22,573 nucleotides of DNA from Phycisphaerales bacterium (GCA_007124345.1 SLFH01000287.1:1-22573); one strand, 5' to 3'; counted from the first letter of the stretch, positions 7,437 through 16,518 are shown. Notes: a model not told the origin generated them from the letters alone. Numbers and translations: made by a program.

Positions 7437-8717
7437 TCAGACATAGTTCTTGTGCTTCAGAGCCTTGAGGAGCCTGGGGTCTCTGACGGGGATCAGCGGC
7501 ACGCGTGCGATCCGACGCACGAGGAAGCCGCCCCAAACCGCGAACACGCCCGCCGCGGCGACAACATCCAGCCACCACCCGGCCGGTCCGGGGTTGTACT
7601 GGGCGAAATCACGGATGTAGACCATGGGGCGGATGATCCATGTCTTGTCGATTGTCGTCATCACCAAGAGCCACACCCCGACGATCGCCAGACCGACCAG
7701 CGACCGCTTGACGGGGCGCTGGAGCAGGATGATGAAGGGGATGAGGAAGTGGCCGAAGACGAGCAGCCAGGCCAGGACTTCCCACCCGTTCTCCTTGCGG
7801 TGGGTGAACCAGGCGACCTCCTCGGGGATGTTGGAGTACCAGATGAGGAAGTACTGGCTGAAGGCGATGTAGCCCCAGAAGACGGTGAACCCGAACATGA
7901 GCTTGCCCATGTCGTGGGTGTGCTCGGCGGTGATGGCGCCGGTCATTCGTCCGAAGAACTTGGCGATGCAGCAGATGATCGCGACGACCGCGATCGCCGA
8001 GAAGGTCCCGCCCGCGAAGTAGTACACGCCCCACATCGTGCTGAAGAACCGGTAGTCGGGGCTCATCAGGAAGTCGAAGGCGAAGAACGCGACCGACAGG
8101 GCGAACAGCAGCATGCCCCAACTGCTGGTGAAACGGGCCTTGTTGACCAGGTACCGGTCGCCGGTCTGGTCCTGGGCCATGCTGTAGCCCCAGAGCTTCA
8201 TCGCCAGCAGGATCCAGATCCCGCCGTAGAGCAGGAACCGGATCGCCAAGAACGCCGGGTTCAGGTACGACGACTTTTTGTTGACGAGATACGCATCGGC
8301 GTCGTCCATCATCCAGTGGAACAGCACTCCGCCGGCGGCGAGCTCGAAGATCAGGATCGGGGCGATGAGCACCACGCAGAGCGGGATGTTCATCATGACA
8401 TTCTCGAACTGGCGCCGGACGCCGGCGCTCCAGCCCGAACGAACCAGCTCAAAGACCATCACCCAGAACATCGCGCCGAGGCTGATGGCGGTGACGGCGT
8501 AGACGCCCACGGCATAAGACGCCAACGCGTGCCGGCCGTTGACGATCACGGCGCCCGCGGCCGTCAGGGCGAGGAGTATCGCACCGATGCCGATCATGAC
8601 CGCCGCGGCTTTGTCCATCGAGGCCCGGTCGGCGGTGATGTTCTCGGCGCTCATCGCCGGGTGCTCGGCGATCCGCTTCAGACGGCGCTTGTACTGCGTC
8701 GCAGAGAGCTGGGTCAC
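7437..8717 (-). CDS. actF: Alternative complex III subunit ActF (NrfD-like membrane protein)
   Basis: A 426-residue integral membrane protein with about ten helices and very little soluble sequence. It matches the ActF/quinol:cytochrome c oxidoreductase family, a relative of NrfD/PsrC. In ACIII structures ActF lies next to ActC in the membrane and is a candidate proton-pathway subunit without cofactors. The start codon is GTG: its first base pairs with the actE stop in a four-base GTGA overlap (8714-8717), and an AAGGGGG lies six bases upstream, so the GTG is preferred over internal ATGs at residues 22 and 34. The order actE-actF is that of known ACIII operons. The assignment rests on context and on the general family pattern; there are no catalytic residues to point to. 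Confidence 0.9.
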   Translation of the reverse strand: MTQLSATQYKRRLKRIAEHPAMSAENITADRASMDKAAAVMIGIGAILLALTAAGAVIVNGRHALASYAVGVYAVTAISLGAMFWVMVFELVRSGWSAGVRRQFENVMMNIPLCVVLIAPILIFELAAGGVLFHWMMDDADAYLVNKKSSYLNPAFLAIRFLLYGGIWILLAMKLWGYSMAQDQTGDRYLVNKARFTSSWGMLLFALSVAFFAFDFLMSPDYRFFSTMWGVYYFAGGTFSAIAVVAIICCIAKFFGRMTGAITAEHTHDMGKLMFGFTVFWGYIAFSQYFLIWYSNIPEEVAWFTHRKENGWEVLAWLLVFGHFLIPFIILLQRPVKRSLVGLAIVGVWLLVMTTIDKTWIIRPMVYIRDFAQYNPGPAGWWLDVVAAAGVFAVWGGFLVRRIARVPLIPVRDPRLLKALKHKNYV

Positions 8718-9700
8718 TGCGCACCCCCTTCGGTCACGCCGCGGTCAGTCGCCAGCAGGTCCGCGCCCGAGGGCGGCCGCTCGGCCGTCCCGGCGCCGCC
8801 CATCCGCAGGCGACGCAGGCGCTCGCGGGCGTCGCGTTCGGCGGGCACATCGTCGCGGAGTTCGGCCATCGGGAAGTTCCGCGAGAGCTGCAGCGCCCGG
8901 ATGTACGCGACGATTGCCCACGCGTCGTCGGCGCTGAGCGCGTGGCTGTAGCCGGGCATGCGGAGGCCCTTGCCGACATCCTCGGGCGACTCGAAGCCGA
9001 CCCCGTACATCGTCGTGTAGAACAGGTACCCGTCGCGCCCGCCCAGGTCCTCGGCGCCCTTCTGGTAGCGCTCGTCGTGGAAGCTGGGCACGGCGTACGA
9101 CCAGCGCCGACCGACCAGGCCGCCGTACTGCTCGTAGCGGTTCACCGGCCCGCCGGTCTCGACGATCATCTCGCCTCCGCCCTCGCCCGCGTACCCGTGG
9201 CAGGCGGCGCAGAAGATGTCGTAGCGGTTCATCCCGCGAGTGATCAGTTCCGCATCGACCGGGATGGGGATGTCGCGTATGAAGGGGTCGGCGTCGCCGG
9301 ACTGCCAGGCGAAGCGGAAGTCGACCCCCGCGACCACACCGTGGAACCGCTCGCTGTCGTCGCGCAGCAGCGCTTCGCGCTGTGGCTGGATTGTGCGCTG
9401 GTACCAGTCCTCCTCGGCGTGGCGGACGGGGTCGATCCCGTGCCGGTCGAACGCGACGATGCCCGCCGGGGGGACTCGCATGGCGCGCCCGCCGTCAGTC
9501 TCGTCGAAGAGCGCCAACGAGCCCTGCGGGCTGACGCGGGGCTGGTCGTCCATGTCCGGGAGGAACTGGCGAGGGGGCTTGTCGCTGCGGTCGCCCCGGC
9601 AGCCGGTCAGCCCGGCCGCGGACACGAGCGCCGCGCCGATCGCCAGCGCGACAACAGCGCGGCTCGCCGGGCGTCCTCTTTGGTGTGTCGTGGCAGTCAA
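8714..9700 (-). CDS. actE: Alternative complex III subunit ActE, monoheme cytochrome c lipoprotein
   Basis: Read from a TTG start at 9698-9700, the protein has 328 residues. The choice rests on a GGAGG at 9707-9711 six bases upstream, on a start 20 bases after the actD stop, and on the sequence that follows: a basic N-terminus, a hydrophobic stretch and a lipobox LTGC with the modified cysteine at residue 34. The reading frame is open for 462 more bases, but those overlap actD and code for nothing sensible. The heme motif is CAACH (in YDIFCAACHGYAGEGG), and MPGYSH gives a probable Met ligand. ActE is the monoheme cytochrome of ACIII that accepts electrons from ActA and faces the terminal oxidase. 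It is anchored by lipid on the periplasmic side. Confidence 0.93.
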   Translation of the reverse strand: MTATTHQRGRPASRAVVALAIGAALVSAAGLTGCRGDRSDKPPRQFLPDMDDQPRVSPQGSLALFDETDGGRAMRVPPAGIVAFDRHGIDPVRHAEEDWYQRTIQPQREALLRDDSERFHGVVAGVDFRFAWQSGDADPFIRDIPIPVDAELITRGMNRYDIFCAACHGYAGEGGGEMIVETGGPVNRYEQYGGLVGRRWSYAVPSFHDERYQKGAEDLGGRDGYLFYTTMYGVGFESPEDVGKGLRMPGYSHALSADDAWAIVAYIRALQLSRNFPMAELRDDVPAERDARERLRRLRMGGAGTAERPPSGADLLATDRGVTEGGAQ

Positions 9701-9706
9701 GTGGAG

Positions 9707-9711
9707 CCTCC
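9707..9711 (-). promoter_or_regulatory. Ribosome binding site that fixes the TTG start of actE
   Basis: GGAGG on the minus strand, six bases before the TTG at 9700. It is the only good Shine-Dalgarno match in the short actD-actE gap, and it explains why no ATG is found near the signal peptide. Confidence 0.75.
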
Positions 9712-9720
9712 GTCGGGGCG

Positions 9721-10341
9721 TCAGTCGCGCTGACCGATCAGCTCGATGTGGTCGGGGTGGGTCTTCTCGAGGAGCTTCCGCGTCGCCTCGGGGTCGAAAC
9801 GCTCGTCGGTCGCCTCGATGTAGACGAAGAACTTGTCGTCGCTGCTGGAGAGGAACCGCTCGCTCTGGTACAGCGGGTGGTGGTGCCTGGGCAGCCCGTT
9901 GAACGCGAACATCCCGATCAGCGTCGTGAACGCCGTGATCAGGATGCCGATCTCGAAGGTCACCGGCACGAACGGCTGCCAAGCTGTGAAGGGCTTGCCC
10001 TGCACGACCATCGGGTAATCGCCGGAGATCCACCACTGCAGGAGGAAGCCCATGGCCGCGGCCGAGAGCCCGGCCACGCCGATGATGTAGGGCAGCTTGG
10101 TGCGAGAGAAGCCCATCGACTCCTCGATCCCGTGGATCGGGAAGGGCGAGAAGGAGTCCCACACCTTGTATCCCGCGTCGCGCACCGCCTCGACGGCGTG
10201 GACCAGGTCGGGCGTCTTGGAGTACTGCGCCAGCATCCCGTGCACGGGCGTGCCGTCCTCGAGGACGAACTTCGTCGAGGGCCCGCGCAGCGGCGCGGGG
10301 AGCTTGGAGGTCGGGATCGGCAGATAGTCGGCGAGCGCCAT
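9721..10341 (-). CDS. actD: Alternative complex III subunit ActD (DUF3341)
   Basis: The 206-residue protein has a soluble N-terminal domain (DLVHAVEAVRDAGYKVWDSFSPFPIHGIEE), two membrane helices (about 83-106 and 126-148) joined by a periplasmic loop, and a soluble C-terminal part ending in a FFVYIEATDERFDP segment. This is the standard DUF3341/ActD layout. ActD has no cofactor; in ACIII it packs against ActC and the other membrane subunits. The ATG at 10341 lies one base after the actC stop codon, so its ribosome site is inside actC and the two are probably coupled in translation. Confidence 0.95.
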   Translation of the reverse strand: MALADYLPIPTSKLPAPLRGPSTKFVLEDGTPVHGMLAQYSKTPDLVHAVEAVRDAGYKVWDSFSPFPIHGIEESMGFSRTKLPYIIGVAGLSAAAMGFLLQWWISGDYPMVVQGKPFTAWQPFVPVTFEIGILITAFTTLIGMFAFNGLPRHHHPLYQSERFLSSSDDKFFVYIEATDERFDPEATRKLLEKTHPDHIELIGQRD

Positions 10342-10342
10342 G

Positions 10343-11980
10343 TCAGCGGCCCTCCTCAGGGTGGGCCGGGGCCGGCGCGGGAGCTGCGCCGCCGGCGGCC
10401 TCGGGGTCGTCGCCTCGCGCCCCCGACACCGCCGGAGCCTCCTCGGGCTCGGGGTGCGGGTCGGCCTGCGGCATCACGGCCTTGATCTCCGCCATCGGGA
10501 AGATCGGCAGGAACTTCAGGAACAGCAGGAACAGCGTCATGAAGATCCCGAAGGTCCCCACGAAGGTCAGGATGTCCACGATCGTCGGGTAGAACATGTG
10601 CCACTGCGCCGGCATCCACCCGCGGTGCAGACTCGTCACGATGATCACGAAACGCTCGAACCACATCCCGATCGTCACCAGCAGCGCCACCACCCAGACG
10701 ATCCGCACGTCCTGACGGCATCGCCTGAACCAGAACACCTGCGGCGAGACGACATTGCAGAAGATCATCGTCCAGTAGGCCCACCAGTACGGCGCGCCGC
10801 TCTCGTGCAGCCAGTCCGGGACCGCCCGGTTGAACATGAACACGTAGAACTCGAACTCGTTGGCCCCGTACCACGCGATGAAGAACTCCATCGCGTACGC
10901 GAAGCCCACCATCATCCCGGTGACCAGCAGGATCTTCGCCATGTTCTCGATGTGGCGAAGCGTCAGCAGGTCCTTGAAGTTGGGCAGGAGCTCACGCGCC
11001 GGGATCAAGAGCAGCAGCACCATCGCGAACCCGCCGAAGATGGCGCCGGCCACGAAGTACGGCGGGAAGATCGTCGTGTGCCACCCGGGCACCACCGAGA
11101 CCGCGAAGTCGAACGAGACGATCGAGTGCACGCTGAGCACCAGCGGCGTCGAGATGCCCGCCAGGATCAGGTAGGCGACCTCGTAGCGGTGCCAGTGCCG
11201 GTTGCTGAATCGCCAGCCCAGCGCAAAGACCCCGTAGATGTACGCCCGCAGCGTGTCGGGCAGGCTCCGCGCCCCGCCCGAGGCCAGAGCCCGGCGCAGA
11301 CGCCGGTCGGCCCGGTCGCGCAGCGTCGCGAAGTCGGGCAGCATCCCCATGTACCAGAACAGCGCCGAGACCGTCGCGTAGGTGCTGACGGCGAACACGT
11401 CCCACAGCAGGGGCGATCGGAAGTTCGGCCAGATCGCGTTGGCGTTGGGGATCGGGAAGACCATCCAGATGAACCAGATCCGCCCGACATGGATCGCCGG
11501 GAAGATGCCGGCGCAGGTCACCGCAAAGATCGTCATCGCCTCGGCCGAGCGGTTCACCGCCGTGCGCCACTTCTGCTTGAAGAGGCAAAGGATCGCGCTG
11601 ATCAGCGTGCCGGCGTGGCCGATGCCGATCCAGAACACGAAGTTGGTGATGTCCCAGGCCCAGTTGACCTGGTTGTTCAGGCCCCAGACGCCCACGCCCG
11701 TGATGATCAGGTAGAGGATCATCATCGTGCCCACGCCCGCCGTCGCGGCGCTGACGAGCAGCGCCGGCAGCCACCACTTGGGCGCGGGGCGTTCGGCGTA
11801 GCCGCAGACGATCTCGGTCACCTCGTGCAGGGACCGCCCGCCGAGGACGAGCGGCGCATCGAGCGCCGGGTCGTCGATCAGCGAGCCGTCGCCCGGGTCG
11901 TGCGGGGACGGCTGGCTGGATTCCGGTTCACGCCCGAGCAGCTGCTCGACCGTGCGCTGGTCCGGATGCTCAACGCTCAT
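10343..11980 (-). CDS. actC: Alternative complex III subunit ActC (NrfD/PsrC-like quinol-oxidising membrane subunit)
   Basis: The 545-residue protein has about ten membrane helices and belongs to the NrfD/PsrC family. Family-typical stretches include FWIGIGHAGTLISAIL, the IHVGRIWFIWMVFPIPN segment and WFERFVIIVTSLHRGWMPAQW. In ACIII, ActC forms the quinol site on the periplasmic side next to the ActB [3Fe-4S] cluster and passes electrons to it. A cytoplasmic N-terminus of about 70 residues and a Pro/Ala/Glu-rich tail of about 50 residues flank the core; the tail looks disordered. The start ATG overlaps the actB stop by four bases (ATGA at 11977-11980). The neighbours actB and actD confirm the identity. 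Confidence 0.95.
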   Translation of the reverse strand: MSVEHPDQRTVEQLLGREPESSQPSPHDPGDGSLIDDPALDAPLVLGGRSLHEVTEIVCGYAERPAPKWWLPALLVSAATAGVGTMMILYLIITGVGVWGLNNQVNWAWDITNFVFWIGIGHAGTLISAILCLFKQKWRTAVNRSAEAMTIFAVTCAGIFPAIHVGRIWFIWMVFPIPNANAIWPNFRSPLLWDVFAVSTYATVSALFWYMGMLPDFATLRDRADRRLRRALASGGARSLPDTLRAYIYGVFALGWRFSNRHWHRYEVAYLILAGISTPLVLSVHSIVSFDFAVSVVPGWHTTIFPPYFVAGAIFGGFAMVLLLLIPARELLPNFKDLLTLRHIENMAKILLVTGMMVGFAYAMEFFIAWYGANEFEFYVFMFNRAVPDWLHESGAPYWWAYWTMIFCNVVSPQVFWFRRCRQDVRIVWVVALLVTIGMWFERFVIIVTSLHRGWMPAQWHMFYPTIVDILTFVGTFGIFMTLFLLFLKFLPIFPMAEIKAVMPQADPHPEPEEAPAVSGARGDDPEAAGGAAPAPAPAHPEEGR

Positions 11981-14900
11981 GCGTGCACCCCCAGAACGCT
12001 CAGACTGCCGACATAGCCGGCGTCTTCATGTCTTCGTGTCGGATCATGCAACAGGCCCTGGCGGACACCGCCAGCGCCGCCACCCGGGACCGAGGCGTAC
12101 GCCTTGGGGTCCTTGGGCTCTCTGAGCCTCGGGTTGGGGTTCCGCACGCGGAGGAGATGGCTCGTCCGCGGGCGGGTGTTCAGGTAGCCAAGCAGGAGGT
12201 AGCTGCGGTGGTTCGCACGCAGCTTGGAGACCTCGCTCGTCTCGTCGAGGATGTCGCCGAAGACGATCGAGTTCGTCGGGCAGGCCTGCTGGCAGGCGGT
12301 CTGGAAGAACCCGTCGGGGATGTTCTCCAGATGCTTGAGCTTCATCTCGAAGCGGGCCCGGTTGATCCGCTGGAGGCAGTAGGTGCACTTCTCCATCACG
12401 CCGCGCGAACGGACGGTCACATCCGGGTTGTGCTTCATGCGGCTGACCTGATCGACACGCTCGCGCAGACGCGGCGGGATCAGGTTCAGGTTGTCCGGGC
12501 GGGCGCCGCCGATCCGGTCCTGGAAGGCGAAGCGGCCGTTGAACTTCGTCTGCCCCCAGTCGAAGAAGTTGAACCGCCGGACCTTGTAGGGACAGTTGTT
12601 CGAGCAGTACCGCGTGCCGATGCACCGGTTGTACACCATCAGGTTCAGGCCCTCGGGCCCGTGCACCGTCGCGTTGACCGGGCACACCACCTCGCACGGC
12701 GCGTTCTCGCACTGCACGCACGCGACCGGCTGGTGCACCATCTCGTCGGGCGTCCGCCAGTCGTCGCCGGTGAAGTAGCGGTCGACACGGATCCACGACA
12801 TCTCACGCCCACGGGCGACCTCGGTCTTGCCCACCACCGGGATGTTGTTCTCCGACCGGCAGGCGACGGTGCAGGTCCCGCACCCGATGCAGGTCGAGGT
12901 GTCGATCGTCATCCCCCACTGCGGACGCATCGCGTACTTGGGAGGGGTCTCACGCCCGAGCCGGTCGCGGACGGTGCGGTCGGGATTCACATCGGCGCGC
13001 GACTGGTTGTAGGGGTGCTCGTACGCGCTGATGTTCGGCGGGGTGTGGTCCAGCTCGCCGAGCTGCTCGGCGAGGTTCAGCTTCTTCTCGTACACCCCGT
13101 AGATCTCGTCGGGACGAGCCACGATCGGCTTTGCGGCGTACTTGTCGAAGTAGGGCTTGTCGATCTGGCGGAAGATCGTGGTGCGCCCCTCCAGCGACCA
13201 GTGGTTCTGCGTGCTGGCGATGAAGTAGCGTGCGTTGGACCGTGTCAGGCGGGCGCCGCGCGCCATCAGCCCCTGCCCGGCCGAGCGGGCCATGTAGGTG
13301 TTGAAGCCGACGCCGTCGCCGACAGACCCCGCGGTCGTGCGCCCGTAGCCGAGCATCACGCCCACGCACCCGTCGGCCATGCCGGGCATGATCCAGACGG
13401 GGACATCGATCGACCGGTCGCCGACGGTGAGCCTCGCGATGCGGGCCTTGGGCTCGCGACGCGTGTAGGGGTCGGGCATGAGGTTCAGCGTCTCGGCAGT
13501 CGCCGGGCTGACCACGACAGGGTTGTCCCAGACGACGCGGGTACCGACATGCGGCTGCTCCTGCAGCCATGGCATGTTGGCGAAGCGCCCGTCGCCGACC
13601 GGGCCCGCATAGAAGAAGACATCGAGGTTCTCTGGCCGCGGCGCCTCGGGCACGCGGACCGAGCCGATGCGCGAAGCGATGGCCGCGAGCGCGTCTCCCA
13701 CGCCGTCGACGCGCCCGCGTGCCATCGCGTTCTCGGGGCGAAGCCGCGAGGGCATGCTGGCCACGCCGTTCTGACGGGCCCGGCGCCAGGGCCGGTCCAG
13801 CTCGCGCTCGAAGCGCCGGTTGTCACGCTCCCACGCTTCGAGCCTGCGCTGGCGTTCGTCCTCACGCTCCTGCCAGGCGGCTGTCGCCGATTCGTTCTCC
13901 GGATCGGGCCGCGGGTCGCGGTCGAAGACCGGACGCGGGCCCGGGCCCTCGACCTCGCCGAGCAGGCCGATCGAACGCCATGTGTGCATCACGATGCGGT
14001 GCCCGTCGGCCATGCGGCGCGGGTCGGGCCCGCTGCGCGAACGCCCGTCGTTCTCGACGGGGAGATAGGCCTCTTCGCCGCTGAACCACCCGAGCAGCTC
14101 GATCTCGCTGTACGCCGGGGCGTAGAGCGGGGCGATCACCGGCTGGACCGGCGCGATCGTGCCGTCGGCCGCCTTCGTGTCGCCCCACGCTTCGAGGTAG
14201 CACGCGCGGCTGAGCTGCCACAGCGAGGCCTCGCCCGTCTCGGTCATCTGCGTCGAGAGCGTGATCGTCCGCCGGACCCTCGCGTACTTCTCCGCGAAGT
14301 TCAGGTCCGCCGGGGCGTCGTACACCGGGTTGGTGTTGATGCAGATCAGCGTCTCGACACGACCCGCGTCGATCGCGTCGGCGATCGCCTTGGCCCCGTC
14401 GGCGGGGGCGCACTCGTCGCTGTCTGGGTCCAGGGGCAGGAAGTCGACCACGCGGTCCGGGCCGATCGAACGCAGCGAGGCGTTGATCGCGTGCGTCAGG
14501 GCGTGGATCTCCGCCGGCTGCTCCGGGCCGACCAGCACGACAGCGCGCCCGGTGTGCGTCCGAAGGTCGTCGGCCGCGGCGCGGATGAAGGCCATGTCCA
14601 GATCGTCGCCCCGCGGGACGCTGACATCGTTCAGTGCCGAACGCAGGCGTGACCAGCCCTCGCCGCCGACGCCCTCGAGCAGCGTGCTCGCAAGAGCGAC
14701 GGCATAAGCCGCGACGCGTGAGGGAGCGACCGCCTTGCGGTGGTCGGCGCACCCGCCGGTGCTGGTGAACGCGCTCTCGACGACATACAGCCGGTTCATC
14801 GAGTCGCCGGCTTCCTTCGGGCCCCGCCTGGAGGCGAAGTCGCGGGCGTGCCTGAGCGCCATGGGCTCGTTCACGCTGCACGCTTCGAGGAAATCGCGGT

Positions 14901-15744
14901 TGAGCGAGAAAATCACATCGGCGCGCGACAGGTCGAGCAGCTCTCGGTGGGGCGAGCCGAAGGCCATCTCCGTCCCGCGCCTCGGATTGTCCGACTGCGC
15001 CGGCTCGTGCACAGCCCAGATCGCCTCGGGCCAACGCTCGCGCAGGCGGTCGCGGACCGCTTGACGCGAGGGGCTGCTGCTGCGATCGACAAGGAACGCC
15101 AAGCCTCGGCCGCGGCTGTCGTCGTAGCGGGCCTGCAGGTTCTCAATGCCCTCGGCCCGGCCGGTCCACCAGTTCAGGAAGTCGGGCCAGGTCGCGTTCG
15201 TCGGCTCGCCGTCGGGCGGGTTGAAGATCGCGCCCTTCACGCGGTCGGGGTCGTACAGCTCGAGGATGGACGACTGCGACCACTGCGTGCTCTTGCCCCG
15301 GTTGACCGGGTGGAGGAAGCCGCCCTCGACCTTGGTCGGACGCCCCTCGTGCGTCTCGATCATCAGGCCCTCGGCCCCGCCGCCGGGCAGCGGCATGCTC
15401 GTCGCGAAGTACAAGGGCTTGCCGACGACGATGTCCTCGGGGATCGAACGTGAGTAGGGCAGGATCTTGTGGTCGGGCCTGCGGCAGCCTGGGATCGTCG
15501 CGGCGCCGGCGAGCGCCAGCCCCGCCCCCATCAGCTTGAGGAAGGTGCGGCGCGAGCCGTCGAGGAGCTCGCTGGCCCCGGCTGGAAACTCGCGCTCGAC
15601 CATGTCGCGGAACTCGGGGGTGTCCGCGAGTTCCTCGGGGCTCCGCCACATCTGCTGGCCCGTCCCGCCGACGCGGGAGAGCTCGCGGGTGCTGGGCGGC
15701 GCGGTCTTCCCGCGTGTCGATGGGCACTGATCATGCTTCGACAT
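11977..15744 (-). CDS. actB: Alternative complex III subunit ActB (cofactor-less molybdopterin-like plus iron-sulfur protein)
   Basis: From the ATG at 15744 (AGGA just upstream) the protein has 1255 residues. A Tat signal, SRRTFLKLMGAG, starts near residue 64 after a hydrophilic leader with the WRSPEELADTPEF motif of this family. A large molybdopterin-oxidoreductase-like domain follows; in ACIII it has lost its cofactor. The C-terminal ferredoxin-like domain begins near residue 950 with CIGCGTCTVAC, then CVQCENAPCEVVC, then CIGTRYCSNNC, then CTYC with CQQAC. In the third motif one Cys is replaced by Thr, as expected for the [3Fe-4S] cluster among three [4Fe-4S] clusters. About 120 charged, helix-like residues near 600-720 appear inserted compared with usual lengths near 1000. 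It carries electrons from quinol in ActC to the ActA hemes. Confidence 0.95.
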   Translation of the reverse strand: MSKHDQCPSTRGKTAPPSTRELSRVGGTGQQMWRSPEELADTPEFRDMVEREFPAGASELLDGSRRTFLKLMGAGLALAGAATIPGCRRPDHKILPYSRSIPEDIVVGKPLYFATSMPLPGGGAEGLMIETHEGRPTKVEGGFLHPVNRGKSTQWSQSSILELYDPDRVKGAIFNPPDGEPTNATWPDFLNWWTGRAEGIENLQARYDDSRGRGLAFLVDRSSSPSRQAVRDRLRERWPEAIWAVHEPAQSDNPRRGTEMAFGSPHRELLDLSRADVIFSLNRDFLEACSVNEPMALRHARDFASRRGPKEAGDSMNRLYVVESAFTSTGGCADHRKAVAPSRVAAYAVALASTLLEGVGGEGWSRLRSALNDVSVPRGDDLDMAFIRAAADDLRTHTGRAVVLVGPEQPAEIHALTHAINASLRSIGPDRVVDFLPLDPDSDECAPADGAKAIADAIDAGRVETLICINTNPVYDAPADLNFAEKYARVRRTITLSTQMTETGEASLWQLSRACYLEAWGDTKAADGTIAPVQPVIAPLYAPAYSEIELLGWFSGEEAYLPVENDGRSRSGPDPRRMADGHRIVMHTWRSIGLLGEVEGPGPRPVFDRDPRPDPENESATAAWQEREDERQRRLEAWERDNRRFERELDRPWRRARQNGVASMPSRLRPENAMARGRVDGVGDALAAIASRIGSVRVPEAPRPENLDVFFYAGPVGDGRFANMPWLQEQPHVGTRVVWDNPVVVSPATAETLNLMPDPYTRREPKARIARLTVGDRSIDVPVWIMPGMADGCVGVMLGYGRTTAGSVGDGVGFNTYMARSAGQGLMARGARLTRSNARYFIASTQNHWSLEGRTTIFRQIDKPYFDKYAAKPIVARPDEIYGVYEKKLNLAEQLGELDHTPPNISAYEHPYNQSRADVNPDRTVRDRLGRETPPKYAMRPQWGMTIDTSTCIGCGTCTVACRSENNIPVVGKTEVARGREMSWIRVDRYFTGDDWRTPDEMVHQPVACVQCENAPCEVVCPVNATVHGPEGLNLMVYNRCIGTRYCSNNCPYKVRRFNFFDWGQTKFNGRFAFQDRIGGARPDNLNLIPPRLRERVDQVSRMKHNPDVTVRSRGVMEKCTYCLQRINRARFEMKLKHLENIPDGFFQTACQQACPTNSIVFGDILDETSEVSKLRANHRSYLLLGYLNTRPRTSHLLRVRNPNPRLREPKDPKAYASVPGGGAGGVRQGLLHDPTRRHEDAGYVGSLSVLGVHA

Positions 15745-15812
15745 GAGTCCTGTCGCCTTTGTCTGGCCGGGACGCTCGGTCCCGGTGAGAGTTGCTCGTT
15801 CTGCCCGCTCTG

Positions 15813-16505
15813 TCAGTGGTGGCAAGCGCCGCAGTTCTCGGGCGGCGCTTCACGCAGGGCCGCGATCAGGTCGCTCGTGTGCACACGCCGTTCGCGACGG
15901 CTCATCGACCGACGCTCCGACAACTCCGACTCGACCCAAGTCAGCTCCGTCACCTTGTCCGGCGGCACCAAGTGGTCCTCCGGAGCGCGGTGGCACTCAA
16001 GACACCACCCCATGCTCAGCGACTCGGCCTGGAAGACCACCGGCATCCCGATGATCTGCCCGTGGCACGAATAGCAGCTCACCCCCGCCTGGAGGTGCAC
16101 ATGGTGCGGGAAGTTGCGCACATAGTCGGGCAGCTTGTGCACCCGGCGCCACGCGATCGGCTCGTCGTTCTGGTAGGCCGTGCGCACGAACTCGATGCGG
16201 TCGGCGTTGTAGCTGCGGGGGTTCAGACGCCCCTCGGCGTGGCACCCGTAGCACACGCTCACATGCGGGATGTTCGCCTCGGGCGATTCCTCGATGTGCG
16301 TGTGGCAGTACCGACAGTCCATGCCGAGCTTGCCGGCGTGGATCTGATGGCTGAAGCCCGCGCCGGGCTGTTCGGGCATGTACCCCATAACCCAGAACTT
16401 GGGCGTGAAGTAGTACCACACCAGCGCAACGGTCATCAGGGTCGCGCCGCCGCCGCCCATGGCCAGCACCGTCGGGACCGTGTTTACCCACTTGGGGAAG
16501 AGCAA
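15813..16505 (-). CDS. actA: Alternative complex III subunit ActA, pentaheme cytochrome c
   Basis: The best start is a TTG at 16503-16505 with AGGAGG seven bases upstream, giving 230 residues; upstream codons in frame give a Cys- and Arg-rich leader that fits no signal. The protein opens with FPKWVNTVPTVLAMGGGG and one membrane helix (about 10-32), as in known ActA. Five CxxCH heme sites are present: C64-H68, C85-H89, C144-H148, C168-H172 and C225-H229, the last at the extreme C-terminus. ActA passes electrons from the ActB clusters to ActE on the periplasmic face. It is the first gene of the operon, and the 68-base gap to actB has no hairpin. The divergent gene is the heme A synthase. Confidence 0.95.
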   Translation of the reverse strand: MLFPKWVNTVPTVLAMGGGGATLMTVALVWYYFTPKFWVMGYMPEQPGAGFSHQIHAGKLGMDCRYCHTHIEESPEANIPHVSVCYGCHAEGRLNPRSYNADRIEFVRTAYQNDEPIAWRRVHKLPDYVRNFPHHVHLQAGVSCYSCHGQIIGMPVVFQAESLSMGWCLECHRAPEDHLVPPDKVTELTWVESELSERRSMSRRERRVHTSDLIAALREAPPENCGACHH

Positions 16506-16512
16506 AGCGACT

Positions 16513-16518
16513 CCTCCT
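16513..16518 (-). promoter_or_regulatory. Ribosome binding site that fixes the TTG start of actA
   Basis: A perfect AGGAGG on the minus strand, seven bases before the TTG at 16505. No ATG or GTG with comparable spacing exists near the conserved FPKW opening of ActA. Confidence 0.8.

Noticed and set aside
9701..10162. Upstream extension of the actE reading frame inside actD
   Set aside because: The extension translates to low-complexity residues, overlaps the well-supported actD, and the TTG at 9700 has a strong ribosome site and gives a proper lipoprotein signal.
11983..14652. Very long open frame on the plus strand (889 codons) opposite actB, and similar ones at 7002-8951, 378-1355 and 10340-12016
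   Set aside because: They are antisense to clearly identified genes, show biased composition (Arg, Asp, Val, His, Pro rich) with no domain, and are expected from the high-GC third codon position of the real genes.
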